Below are positions 1 to 5,680 of a stretch of 8,208 nucleotides of DNA, one piece after another; within the stretch, counting starts at the first letter, position 1, and each line of letters begins with the position of its first letter. The notes under the pieces are model-generated. The model had not been told where the DNA came from, did not search any database, and was given only the letters and a program-made list of their open reading frames with translations. The stretch is from contig CALEFO010000062.1 of NCBI GenBank assembly GCA_937877165.1, positions 1-8,208 on the forward strand, in the 5' to 3' direction. The translations under genes were made by a program, and so were the position numbers. Source of the DNA: an uncultured Lachnospiraceae bacterium. GTDB lineage: Bacteria; Bacillota; Clostridia; Lachnospirales; Lachnospiraceae.

Positions 1-354
1 CCGGATGTCTGCTGCCCGGTTTCGTTCGGGGAGACCCCGGGCTTTGTTCCGGACTGTGGCTCAATGTGCTACGGGATAGAGAAGGCGACGGGGAAGAAGC
101 CGGTTTATATCGGCAAGCCGGAACCGACGATGATCAATATCGTTCGGGAGAAGTTTGGCTATTCCCGGGAAGAGACGCTGGTCATCGGCGACCGCCTGTA
201 CACGGATATCGCGTCTGGAGTCAATGCAGGAGTGGACACAGTGTGCGTGCTGAGCGGAGAGGCAACGGTCAAGGATATTGAAGACAGCGCGGTAAAACCG
301 ACCTATACATTGAAAAATGTGAAGGAGATGTGGGAGATCCTGAAGAGCGGGTAA
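1..354 (+). CDS. HAD-IIA (NagD-like) phosphatase, C-terminal part; 5' end outside window
   Basis: This is the 3' part of a HAD-superfamily hydrolase that removes phosphate from small phosphorylated metabolites in the cytosol; the substrate cannot be told from this fragment. Frame 1 is open from base 1 to a TAA at 352-354 (117 codons). The visible pieces match the HAD-IIA/NagD group: PDxGSM followed by a helix ending IEKATG, then the family motif YIGKPEP carrying the motif-III lysine, then GDRLYTDI, the metal-binding motif IV, followed by the usual GVNAGVDTVCVLSGEAT strand-turn segment. It ends in the short C-terminal helix typical of the family. The first internal ATG (position 64) lies mid-domain and is not the true start. 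The gene is codirectional with rpmE, but a separate promoter lies between them. Family assignment is firm; specificity is unknown. Confidence 0.9.
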   Translation, partial: PDVCCPVSFGETPGFVPDCGSMCYGIEKATGKKPVYIGKPEPTMINIVREKFGYSREETLVIGDRLYTDIASGVNAGVDTVCVLSGEATVKDIEDSAVKPTYTLKNVKEMWEILKSG

Positions 355-387
355 GACATTCGAATGTGAGAAAGATCCCACGAGAAC

Positions 388-424
388 ATTTGAAGTTGCT
401 GCAATTGTGCACAAACTTTCAAAT
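388..424 (+). other. Bulged inverted repeat after the HAD gene
   Basis: ATTTGAA-GTT (388-397) pairs with AAC-T-TTCAAAT (414-424), giving ten base pairs with one bulged T at 417 and a 16-nt loop. It starts 34 bases after the HAD stop. It is AT-rich and no T-run follows it, so it is a poor intrinsic terminator. It could be an mRNA 3' end hairpin or an operator. It lies upstream of the rpmE promoter. Confidence 0.35.
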
Positions 425-497
425 ACAACTCCGGATGTTATCTGCTGCAGAGTTATTATCGGTATGAATCCGGTGCTTTGAGCAGAAAATCCGGCTC

Positions 498-526
498 TTG
501 CCAAACATGATTTCAGATGATACAAT
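498..526 (+). promoter_or_regulatory. Sigma-70 type promoter for rpmE
   Basis: TTGCCA at 498-503 (5 of 6 to the -35 consensus) is separated by exactly 17 bases from TACAAT at 521-526 (5 of 6 to the -10 consensus). The -10 also carries the extended TGn element (TG at 518-519). Transcription would start near 532-534, leaving a leader of about 160 nt before the rpmE ATG at 694. This is the best promoter match I found in the non-coding parts of the window. Confidence 0.75.
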
Positions 527-531
527 CAAAA

Positions 532-693
532 AGCTGTTCTGAGTGGAACAGCTGTGAGGCCGTCTTTCCTGCCGCATCGCGGTGATCTGCGAGATACAGA
601 CAGGGGATCCCGGTGTTCGGGTGCGGCGGCTCATGTAGGTGAGTGAATGATAGATCATTCACGGCAGCGCTTGCACGAAGGAGGTAGTCGAAC
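532..693 (+). promoter_or_regulatory. Structured 5' leader of rpmE, candidate bL31 ribosomal leader
   Basis: Hand folding gives a chain of local helices. (1) AGCTGTTC 532-539 pairs with GAACAGCT 546-553, perfect 8 bp, at the very 5' end of the predicted transcript. (2) A branched element has an outer helix GCCGCA 571-576 with TGCGGC 622-627, possibly extended by GAG/CC 556-561 with GGCTC 628-632. It encloses TCGC 577-580 with GCGA 589-592 and CCCG 609-612 with CGGG 618-621, both stacked directly on the outer helix. (3) GTGAATGA 643-650 pairs with TCATTCAC 655-662, perfect 8 bp with a TAGA loop, ending 15 bases before the ribosome binding site AAGGAGGT at 678-685. bL31 leaders have been proposed in several bacterial phyla; whether this belongs to one of those families needs covariance-model comparison. 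Confidence 0.45.
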
Positions 694-894
694 ATGAGAG
701 AAGGAATTCATCCTCAGTATTATCAGGCAACCGTTACCTGCAACTGCGGCAATACTTTCGTAACCGGATCCACCGTACCGGAGATCCACGTCGAAGTTTG
801 CTCCAAGTGCCATTCTTTCTATACTGGCCAGCAGAAGGCAGCAAATGCTAAGGGTCGCATTGATAAGTTCAACAAGAAATACGGTCTTAAGTAA
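694..894 (+). CDS. rpmE: Ribosomal protein bL31, zinc-binding form
   Basis: Large-subunit ribosomal protein L31, 66 residues, which bridges the 50S and 30S subunits near the central protuberance. It begins MREGIHPQY, has the usual L31 start, and carries the zinc ribbon CNC (C16, C18) with CSKC (C36, C39). This is therefore the four-cysteine zinc-containing paralogue rather than the zinc-free stress form made under zinc limitation. It ends in the basic segment GRIDKFNKKYGLK. The start is fixed by a near-perfect ribosome binding site, AAGGAGGT at 678-685, eight bases upstream. It has its own promoter (498-526) and a long folded leader, and a hairpin terminator follows at 948, so it is probably made largely as a single-gene transcript with some read-through. 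Length and motifs are fully typical. Confidence 0.98.
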   Translation: MREGIHPQYYQATVTCNCGNTFVTGSTVPEIHVEVCSKCHSFYTGQQKAANAKGRIDKFNKKYGLK

Positions 895-928
895 GATATC
901 TGGCAGAACATATACCTTAAGTAAGATA
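886..928 (+). repeat. 13-bp direct repeat across the rpmE stop codon
   Basis: CTTAAGTAAGATA occurs at 886-898, where it covers the last two codons and the TAA stop of rpmE, and again at 916-928, thirty bases on. The flanks also resemble each other (TACGGT and TATAC before the repeat). It looks like a small local duplication of the gene end. I know of no function for it. Confidence 0.6.
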
Positions 929-947
929 GTGATTTCAAGCGATGACG

Positions 948-983
948 GAGGTTGGAGCAGGAAGCTGCCCCAACCTCTTTGCG
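948..983 (+). terminator. Probable intrinsic terminator after rpmE
   Basis: GAGGTTGG at 948-955 pairs perfectly with CCAACCTC at 970-977. After one A-C mismatch (956/969), GCAG 957-960 pairs with CTGC 965-968 around a GAAG tetraloop. That makes a compact 12-pair hairpin. The following TTTGCGTTT is only a weak, interrupted U-tract, so termination may be partial and let transcription reach the DUF1385 gene. No strong promoter was seen between here and 1110. Confidence 0.7.
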
Positions 984-1037
984 TTTCGCACATACAAGTT
1001 TGAAAAGAAAGGCGGCCACTTGTGGATGCTTTTGCTT

Positions 1038-1059
1038 TCTGGACTTGCATGCGTCCAGA
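1038..1059 (+). other. Hairpin upstream of the DUF1385 gene
   Basis: TCTGGAC 1038-1044 pairs perfectly with GTCCAGA 1053-1059 around an 8-nt loop. It is followed at once by a second, smaller dyad, GACTC 1058-1062 with GAGTC 1069-1073, which overlaps it and so would compete with it. There is no T-run. It sits about 40 bases before the ribosome binding site of the next gene and may be a leader structure; function unknown. Confidence 0.35.
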
Positions 1060-1110
1060 CTCCGGAGGCGAGTCCGGACGGAATCGTTACAAAATGCAGA
1101 GGAGAGTACA

Positions 1111-2070
1111 ATGGCCAAACGAAAACGGCGGCAGCGCTACTCCGGAATCGGCGGACAGGCCGTGCTGGAGGGCGTAATGATGCGCAACAAGAGCCAGATG
1201 GCAGTGGCGGTGCGGAAGCCAAACGGCGAAATCGAGGTGGGTGTGGATGAGTACCACGGCATCGGAGAGAAGACGGTATGGACAAGACTTCCTCTGCTTC
1301 GCGGCGTGCTGTCTTTTATCGATTCCCTCATCACCGGAATGAAGGCGATGAATTTCTCGAGCTCCTTTTACGAGGATGAAACAACGGGAGACAGCAAGTC
1401 GCCGGAGAGAAAAGAGCGGGAAGAAGCGGTGCTGACTGGGATTACCATTGCGGTTTCTCTTGTTCTGGCAGTTGGAATTTTCGTGGTTCTGCCGGTCTTT
1501 CTGATGAAGCTGATGAGCGGAATGATCCGAAGCGATGCAGTGATGGCCATTCTGGAAGGTGTGATCCGGCTTGTTATTTTCCTGGTTTATATGATTGCGA
1601 TCTCCGCGATGAAGGATATCCGACGGCTCTATGGCTATCACGGCGCGGAGCATAAATGCATCAACTGCATTGAGAGCGGAAAGCCGTTGACCGTGGACAA
1701 TGTCATGAAAAGCTCTCGCTTCCACAAAAGGTGCGGCAGCAGCTTTATTGTGCTGATTCTGGTGATCAGTGTCATTCTGTTCTTCTTCATCCGGGTGGAC
1801 AGCTTCGGAATGCGGATTCTGGTCCGTATCGCGCTGATTCCTCTCATTGCGGGAATTTCGTTTGAATTCCTGCGGTATGCCGGCCGGCATAACAACACGT
1901 TTGTGAATATCATCTCGGCACCGGGTGTCTGGCTGCAGCATATCACAACGAAGGAGCCGGACGAGGGCATGGCAGAGGTCGCGATTGCCTCCGTGGAGGC
2001 GGTTTTTGACTGGAGAGCCTATCTGAAGAAGAATTTCGGCTACACGGACGATGACATCGATGTGATGTGA
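1111..2070 (+). CDS. DUF1385 (YqhQ-like) multi-pass membrane protein
   Basis: A 319-residue protein of the DUF1385 family, which includes Bacillus subtilis YqhQ; databases describe the family as putative metal-dependent enzymes of unknown reaction. It opens with a basic tail and the family signature GGQAVLEGVMMR (residues 14-25). Hydrophobic segments lie near residues 108-134, 149-166, 211-228 and 236-254. Between the second and third lie HGAEHK (177-182), C183, C186 and HKRC (205-208). These His, Glu and Cys residues are conserved in the family and look like a metal site. The C-terminus is acidic and soluble. ATG 1111 is chosen because AGAGGAGAG (1098-1106) precedes it and the family signature starts just after; an upstream TTG at 952 would run through the rpmE terminator. 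It is followed by prmC after 97 bases. The next genes being prmC and prfA is common in Clostridia, but this does not reveal its role. Confidence 0.92.
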   Translation: MAKRKRRQRYSGIGGQAVLEGVMMRNKSQMAVAVRKPNGEIEVGVDEYHGIGEKTVWTRLPLLRGVLSFIDSLITGMKAMNFSSSFYEDETTGDSKSPERKEREEAVLTGITIAVSLVLAVGIFVVLPVFLMKLMSGMIRSDAVMAILEGVIRLVIFLVYMIAISAMKDIRRLYGYHGAEHKCINCIESGKPLTVDNVMKSSRFHKRCGSSFIVLILVISVILFFFIRVDSFGMRILVRIALIPLIAGISFEFLRYAGRHNNTFVNIISAPGVWLQHITTKEPDEGMAEVAIASVEAVFDWRAYLKKNFGYTDDDIDVM

Positions 2071-2167
2071 AGTGCAATGATTCAGTACATGGAAATTTTG
2101 ATGTCTCAAGCGGCCATGATGCTTGACCTGCACCGTCACTGCTGTGGGTGGGCTGCGGGCCACCTGT

Positions 2168-3058
2168 ATGGATATGGAAGATCGAAGAACGGAAGCACAA
2201 TATAGAACTTATCGGGAGCTGTATGAGGAAGGCAGACGGATTCTGGAACAGGCCGGGCTGCCGGATGCGGCATTGGACGCACGGCTCCTTCTGGAAGAGG
2301 TCTGCGGAACAAATCTGCAGACCCTTCTTGTTTCTCCGGATCGGAGAATTTCCGGAGAGGAAGAGAGAAAATACCGGTCATTCATTCAGAGAAGAAAGGA
2401 CCGGGAGCCGACGGCTATGATCCTCGGTCAGTGGGATTTTATGGGACTTACGTTCCGCCTGAACAGGAGCACGCTTATTCCGGAGCAGGACACAGAGGTT
2501 TTGGTGGAGACGGCCCTGGAAGAACTGAGCGAAAGGAAGCTTTCGGATGCACCGATCCGGATTCTGGATCTGTGCACAGGCTCCGGCTGCATTCTGCTCT
2601 CTCTGCTTCATGAGCTGAAACGGGCTACGGGGCTTGGGACGGACCTTTCCGAAGAAGCCCTGGAGGCTGCAGAGGAGAATGCAAAGGAGCTGGGACTTTC
2701 CGGTCGCGCCGAACTGCGGCAGGGCGACTTGTGGGAGCCGGTCGGGGAGGAGCGGTTCGACCTGATTGTCTCGAATCCTCCGTATGTTCCGACCGGGGTG
2801 ATTCCGACGCTGGAGCCGGAGGTTTGCTGCGGGGAGCCCTATGCGGCCCTGGACGGCGGCGAGGACGGCATGGTGTTCTACCGCCGCATTCTGAAAGAAG
2901 CGGCGAGACACCTGAAACCCTCCGGTATTATAATAGTAGAATCCGGATTTGATGAGGCGGCCGGAATCGTGGGCCTGATGGAGGATCAGAACCTTCGGAA
3001 TATCCGCATCGTGAAGGATTACGGAGGGCTTGACCGTGTGGTCAGGGCGGAGACGTAA
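2168..3058 (+). CDS. prmC: Release-factor glutamine methyltransferase PrmC (HemK)
   Basis: S-adenosylmethionine-dependent enzyme that N5-methylates the glutamine of the GGQ motif in release factors RF1 and RF2, raising peptide-release efficiency in the cytosol. With the ATG at 2168 it has 296 residues, slightly longer than the roughly 280 usual for the family. The N-terminal helical substrate-binding domain covers about residues 1-95. The methyltransferase domain has the SAM loop ILDLCTGSGC (132-141) and the diagnostic NPPY (203-206), which holds the target glutamine. The normally well-kept IPRxDTE segment reads IPEQDTE (104-110). The start is uncertain: ATG 2168 and ATG 2174 are both possible, neither has a clear ribosome binding site, and a small GGTGG/CCACC dyad (2147-2151 with 2160-2164) sits where one would be. 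Its substrate gene prfA follows after 144 bases. Confidence 0.95.
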   Translation: MDMEDRRTEAQYRTYRELYEEGRRILEQAGLPDAALDARLLLEEVCGTNLQTLLVSPDRRISGEEERKYRSFIQRRKDREPTAMILGQWDFMGLTFRLNRSTLIPEQDTEVLVETALEELSERKLSDAPIRILDLCTGSGCILLSLLHELKRATGLGTDLSEEALEAAEENAKELGLSGRAELRQGDLWEPVGEERFDLIVSNPPYVPTGVIPTLEPEVCCGEPYAALDGGEDGMVFYRRILKEAARHLKPSGIIIVESGFDEAAGIVGLMEDQNLRNIRIVKDYGGLDRVVRAET

Positions 3059-3202
3059 GGACAGAACATATGGGAAAAGAAGCCTTTTTTTACAGAAAAA
3101 GAGCAATGACCATATGGGTCAACCAGAAAACGGGATGCGGCTGGAGATTATCAGGGCAAAATCGGAGCCGGCAAGAGCCGGAATGAGAAAGAGGAATCAG
3201 GA

Positions 3203-4288
3203 ATGTTTGAAAAGATGGATGCGGTCCTTCTTCATTATGAGGAAATCGCAAGAGAGCTCTCTTCGCCGGAGGTGGTGCAGGATATGGACCGCTACCGGCA
3301 GCTGATGCGGGAGCAGACGGATCTGACACCGGTGGTGGAGACCTACCGGGACTATCAGGAGGCCAATCGGGACGTTGCGGATGCTCTGGAGATCATTGAT
3401 TCGGAGAGTGATCCGGAGATGAAGGAGATGGCAAGGGAGGAGCTCTCCGAAGCAAAGGAGCGCGTGGAAAAGCTGACGGAAGAAATGAAGGTTCTCCTTC
3501 TTCCGAAGGATCCGAACGATGACAAGAATGTCATCTGCGAGATCCGTGCCGGTGCGGGAGGAGATGAGGCGGCATTGTTTGCCGCGGAGATTTACCGAAT
3601 GTACGTGCATTATGCGGAGCGCCGGGGATGGAAAACAGAGCTTCTGGATTTTGAAGAGAGCGGCATCGGCGGCATGAAGTTTGTGAATTTCATGATCATC
3701 GGCCAGGGCGCGTACTCGCGGATGAAATATGAGAGCGGTGTACATCGGGTACAGCGTGTGCCTGCGACGGAGTCCCAGGGACGGATTCACACCTCGACCA
3801 TCACGGTTGCGGTCATGCCGGAGGTGACGGACGACATCAAGATTGACATCCCAATGGAGGATGTCCGCATCGATATCACGCGCGCTTCCGGAAACGGCGG
3901 TCAGGGCGTCAACACGACGGACTCCGCGGTTCGCCTGACGCATCTTCCGACCGGCATTGTGATTTATTCGCAGACGGAGCGCTCTCAGCTGCAGAACAAG
4001 AACAAGGCCTGGGCGCTGCTTCGTTCCAAGCTCTATGACATGGAGGTGCAGAACCGCCACGACAAGGAGGCGGATCTTCGCAGATCCCAGATCGGAACCG
4101 GGGACCGCTCGGAGAAAATCCGGACGTATAATTTCCCGCAGTCCCGCGTCACGGACCACCGGATCAAGCTGACGGTGTACAATCTCGGCGAGGTCATGAA
4201 CGGGGCACTGGATGAAATTCTGGATGCGCTGATCGCAGCGGATCAGGCGGCGAAGCTGGTGAAGCTCAATACACTCGAAGCCGGTTGA
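3203..4288 (+). CDS. prfA: Peptide chain release factor 1 (RF1)
   Basis: RF1 recognises UAA and UAG stop codons in the ribosomal A site and triggers release of the finished protein. The product is 361 residues, standard for the family. Visible elements in order are: the N-terminal coiled-coil domain; IRAGAGGDEAALFA; RVPATESQGRIHTS, containing the PxT-type codon-recognition tripeptide PAT (187-189), which marks it as RF1 rather than RF2 (SPF); the catalytic GGQ (232-234) in ASGNGGQGVNTTDSAVR; and the C-terminal RTYNFPQSRVTDHRI segment. The residue after GGQ is Gly, where many RF1 proteins have His. The start is supported by AAAGAGGA at 3188-3195, seven bases upstream. The stop is UGA, which RF1 itself does not read, and it lies in the loop of a 9-bp hairpin. 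prmC upstream encodes the methylase of this GGQ. Confidence 0.98.
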   Translation: MFEKMDAVLLHYEEIARELSSPEVVQDMDRYRQLMREQTDLTPVVETYRDYQEANRDVADALEIIDSESDPEMKEMAREELSEAKERVEKLTEEMKVLLLPKDPNDDKNVICEIRAGAGGDEAALFAAEIYRMYVHYAERRGWKTELLDFEESGIGGMKFVNFMIIGQGAYSRMKYESGVHRVQRVPATESQGRIHTSTITVAVMPEVTDDIKIDIPMEDVRIDITRASGNGGQGVNTTDSAVRLTHLPTGIVIYSQTERSQLQNKNKAWALLRSKLYDMEVQNRHDKEADLRRSQIGTGDRSEKIRTYNFPQSRVTDHRIKLTVYNLGEVMNGALDEILDALIAADQAAKLVKLNTLEAG

Positions 4289-4420
4289 TACCGGCTTCTC
4301 CTGCCACGAGCAGGCGCTCACAGAGCGCTCTGCTCCCGCGTCGGAGAATTCACCTTCGTGAAATTCTCCTCGCGTACACTCGAAAATGCCTGATGGCATT
4401 TTCTCCTGTCAGGAGCAGGC
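4270..4420 (+). repeat. Hairpin array with a 46-bp direct repeat between prfA and pheA
   Basis: Four strong hairpins are packed together. H1: 9 bp, 4277-4285 with 4290-4298, loop TGAT. H2: 12 bp plus one bulged T (4329), 4308-4319 with 4323-4335, loop ACA. H3: 11 bp plus one bulged A, 4343-4353 with 4358-4369, loop CTTC, with a further CGCG/CGCG clamp at 4337-4340 and 4371-4374. H4: 9 bp, 4382-4390 with 4395-4403, loop TGAT. H1 and H4 sit in two direct copies of a 46-bp unit (4270-4315 and 4375-4420) sharing TACACTCGAA, TGAT, TTCTCCTG and GAGCAGGC at identical spacing. The six inner stem pairs differ between copies (GCCGGT/ACCGGC and AATGCC/GGCATT), yet both stems pair perfectly. No U-tract follows any hairpin, so simple intrinsic termination is unlikely. 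The first copy includes the last codons and stop of prfA. Confidence 0.85.
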
Positions 4421-4454
4421 TGATGGCACCGCATTACAGAACAGAGAGGTAACT

Positions 4455-5582
4455 ATGGGACTTCAGGAATACAGACAGCAGCTGGATGAAATCGATGCAC
4501 AGATCGTGAAGCTCTTTGAGGAGCGGATGTCGATTTCGGAGAAGGTTGCGGAGGACAAAATCAAATCCGGGAAGCGTGTCCTGGATAAGAAGCGGGAACA
4601 GCAGAAGCTGGCGACGCTGGCCGGGATGGCGGGATCGGAGTTCAACCGCCGGGCGGTCCGGGAGCTTTACGAACAGATCATGGCGATCAGCCGCAAATGT
4701 CAGTACCGCATGATGGACGATGCGGGGCAGCTTCACGGCCTGCCGTTCATCCCTGTGGATTCCCTGCTTGATGAGAAGACGAGAGTCGTGTATCAGGGTG
4801 CTCCGGGGGCCTATTCCGAGGCGGCAATGAAGAAGTTCTTCGGAGAAAACATCAATAACTTTCATGTGGAGACCTTCCGGGATGCCATGAGTGCCATTGA
4901 AGAGGGAGCGGCGGATTATGCCGTGCTTCCGATCGAGAATTCCACGGCGGGCATCGTGTCGCAGAATTACGACCTTCTCTTTGAGTTCGAGAATTATATT
5001 GTCGGCGAACAGATCATTCCGATCCGGCACTGCCTGATGGGCGTTCCGGGAACCACGCTGGAGAGCATCCGCACGGTGTATTCCCACCCACAGTCCCTGA
5101 TGCAGAGTGAGCACTATCTGGATCAGCATCCGGAGTGGCAGCAGGTCGGTATGCAGAACAATGCGTATGCGGCCCGGAAGGTCGCAAACGACCGGGATAT
5201 AACGAAGGCCTCCATTGGCTCGGAGTATGCGGCAAAGGCTTACGGGCTGGAGATTCTGGAGAGAGGAATCAACGATTCGGACAACAATTCCACACGCTTT
5301 ATCATTGTGACGAACCGCAAGGTTTTCCTGCGCGGAGCCGGAAAGATTTCAATTGTACTGGAAACCGAGCATGAGAGCGGGGCGCTGTACCGGGTGCTGT
5401 CCCACTTCATTTACAACAATCTGAACATGACCAAGATCGAGAGCCGCCCGATCCGGGATCGGAGCTTCGAGTACCGGTTTTTCATTGATTTTGATGGAAA
5501 TCTTCAGGACAGCGCGGTGCGCAATGCCCTCCGCGGCCTGCGCGATGAGGCGAAGAACCTGAAGGTGCTGGGTAACTACTAG
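4455..5582 (+). CDS. pheA: Bifunctional chorismate mutase / prephenate dehydratase (P-protein)
   Basis: Makes phenylpyruvate from chorismate through prephenate, the committed branch to phenylalanine, in the cytosol. It has 375 residues in the usual three-part order. The AroQ chorismate mutase covers about residues 1-85, with R7, R24, K35, D44, R47 and E48 at the same mutual spacing as the active-site residues of the E. coli enzyme (from memory). Prephenate dehydratase covers about 109-288, opening with VVYQGAPGAYS and carrying the catalytic TRF (280-282). The ACT regulatory domain, about 296-370, has GALY (309-312) and ESRP (329-332), the segments that bind phenylalanine, so feedback inhibition is expected. 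ATG 4455 is preceded by GAGAGG (4443-4448 region); an ATG at 4386 is in frame but lies inside a hairpin repeat and has no ribosome binding site. I saw no T-box or leader peptide in the 166-base gap before it. Confidence 0.96.
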   Translation: MGLQEYRQQLDEIDAQIVKLFEERMSISEKVAEDKIKSGKRVLDKKREQQKLATLAGMAGSEFNRRAVRELYEQIMAISRKCQYRMMDDAGQLHGLPFIPVDSLLDEKTRVVYQGAPGAYSEAAMKKFFGENINNFHVETFRDAMSAIEEGAADYAVLPIENSTAGIVSQNYDLLFEFENYIVGEQIIPIRHCLMGVPGTTLESIRTVYSHPQSLMQSEHYLDQHPEWQQVGMQNNAYAARKVANDRDITKASIGSEYAAKAYGLEILERGINDSDNNSTRFIIVTNRKVFLRGAGKISIVLETEHESGALYRVLSHFIYNNLNMTKIESRPIRDRSFEYRFFIDFDGNLQDSAVRNALRGLRDEAKNLKVLGNY

Positions 5583-5680
5583 AAAGATCATCCATGAGCA
5601 GATAGTGGGCGGTCAATTGCCGACAACCGGTCCGGTATGCCGGACACTGCGGCAGAACATAAAGAAGGGAACCAAACAAG

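Noticed and set aside
952..1110. Upstream extension of the DUF1385 frame to a TTG at 952
   Set aside because: It would translate through the rpmE terminator hairpin and a non-conserved Cys-rich stretch; ATG 1111 has a good ribosome binding site and the family N-terminal motif follows it.
2123..2167. Upstream TTG start for prmC at 2123
   Set aside because: No ribosome binding site, and the extra residues (MTCTVTAVGGLRATC) do not resemble a PrmC N-terminus; ATG 2168 already gives a protein slightly longer than usual.
2077..2205. 42-codon frame overlapping the start of prmC
   Set aside because: Weak ribosome binding site, no recognisable sequence features, and most of it overlaps the gap and the beginning of prmC; kept only as a possible coupling element in the prmC start finding.
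3075..3091. Terminator at the run of seven T after prmC
   Set aside because: The only stem before it is AAAAG with CTTTT, which overlaps the T-run itself and is too weak to terminate.
3197..4399. Long reverse-strand open frames over prfA (also over pheA, the DUF815 gene and prmC)
   Set aside because: They are antisense to well-recognised conserved genes, are rich in Arg, His and Leu as expected for antisense of GC-rich coding sequence, and resemble no family.
4270..4420. CRISPR array
   Set aside because: Only two copies of the repeat, each a hairpin with variable inner stem, separated by other hairpins rather than unique spacers, and no cas genes nearby.
4386..4454. ATG at 4386 as the start of pheA
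   Set aside because: It lies inside the 5' arm of a repeat hairpin, has no ribosome binding site, and adds residues absent from the AroQ domain; ATG 4455 is preceded by GAGAGG.
4289..4454. T-box riboswitch or phenylalanine attenuator before pheA
   Set aside because: The gap is too short for a T-box. The only resemblance to the conserved T-box sequence is GGCACCGC (4425-4432), there is no terminator with a U-run, and no Phe-rich leader peptide is seen.
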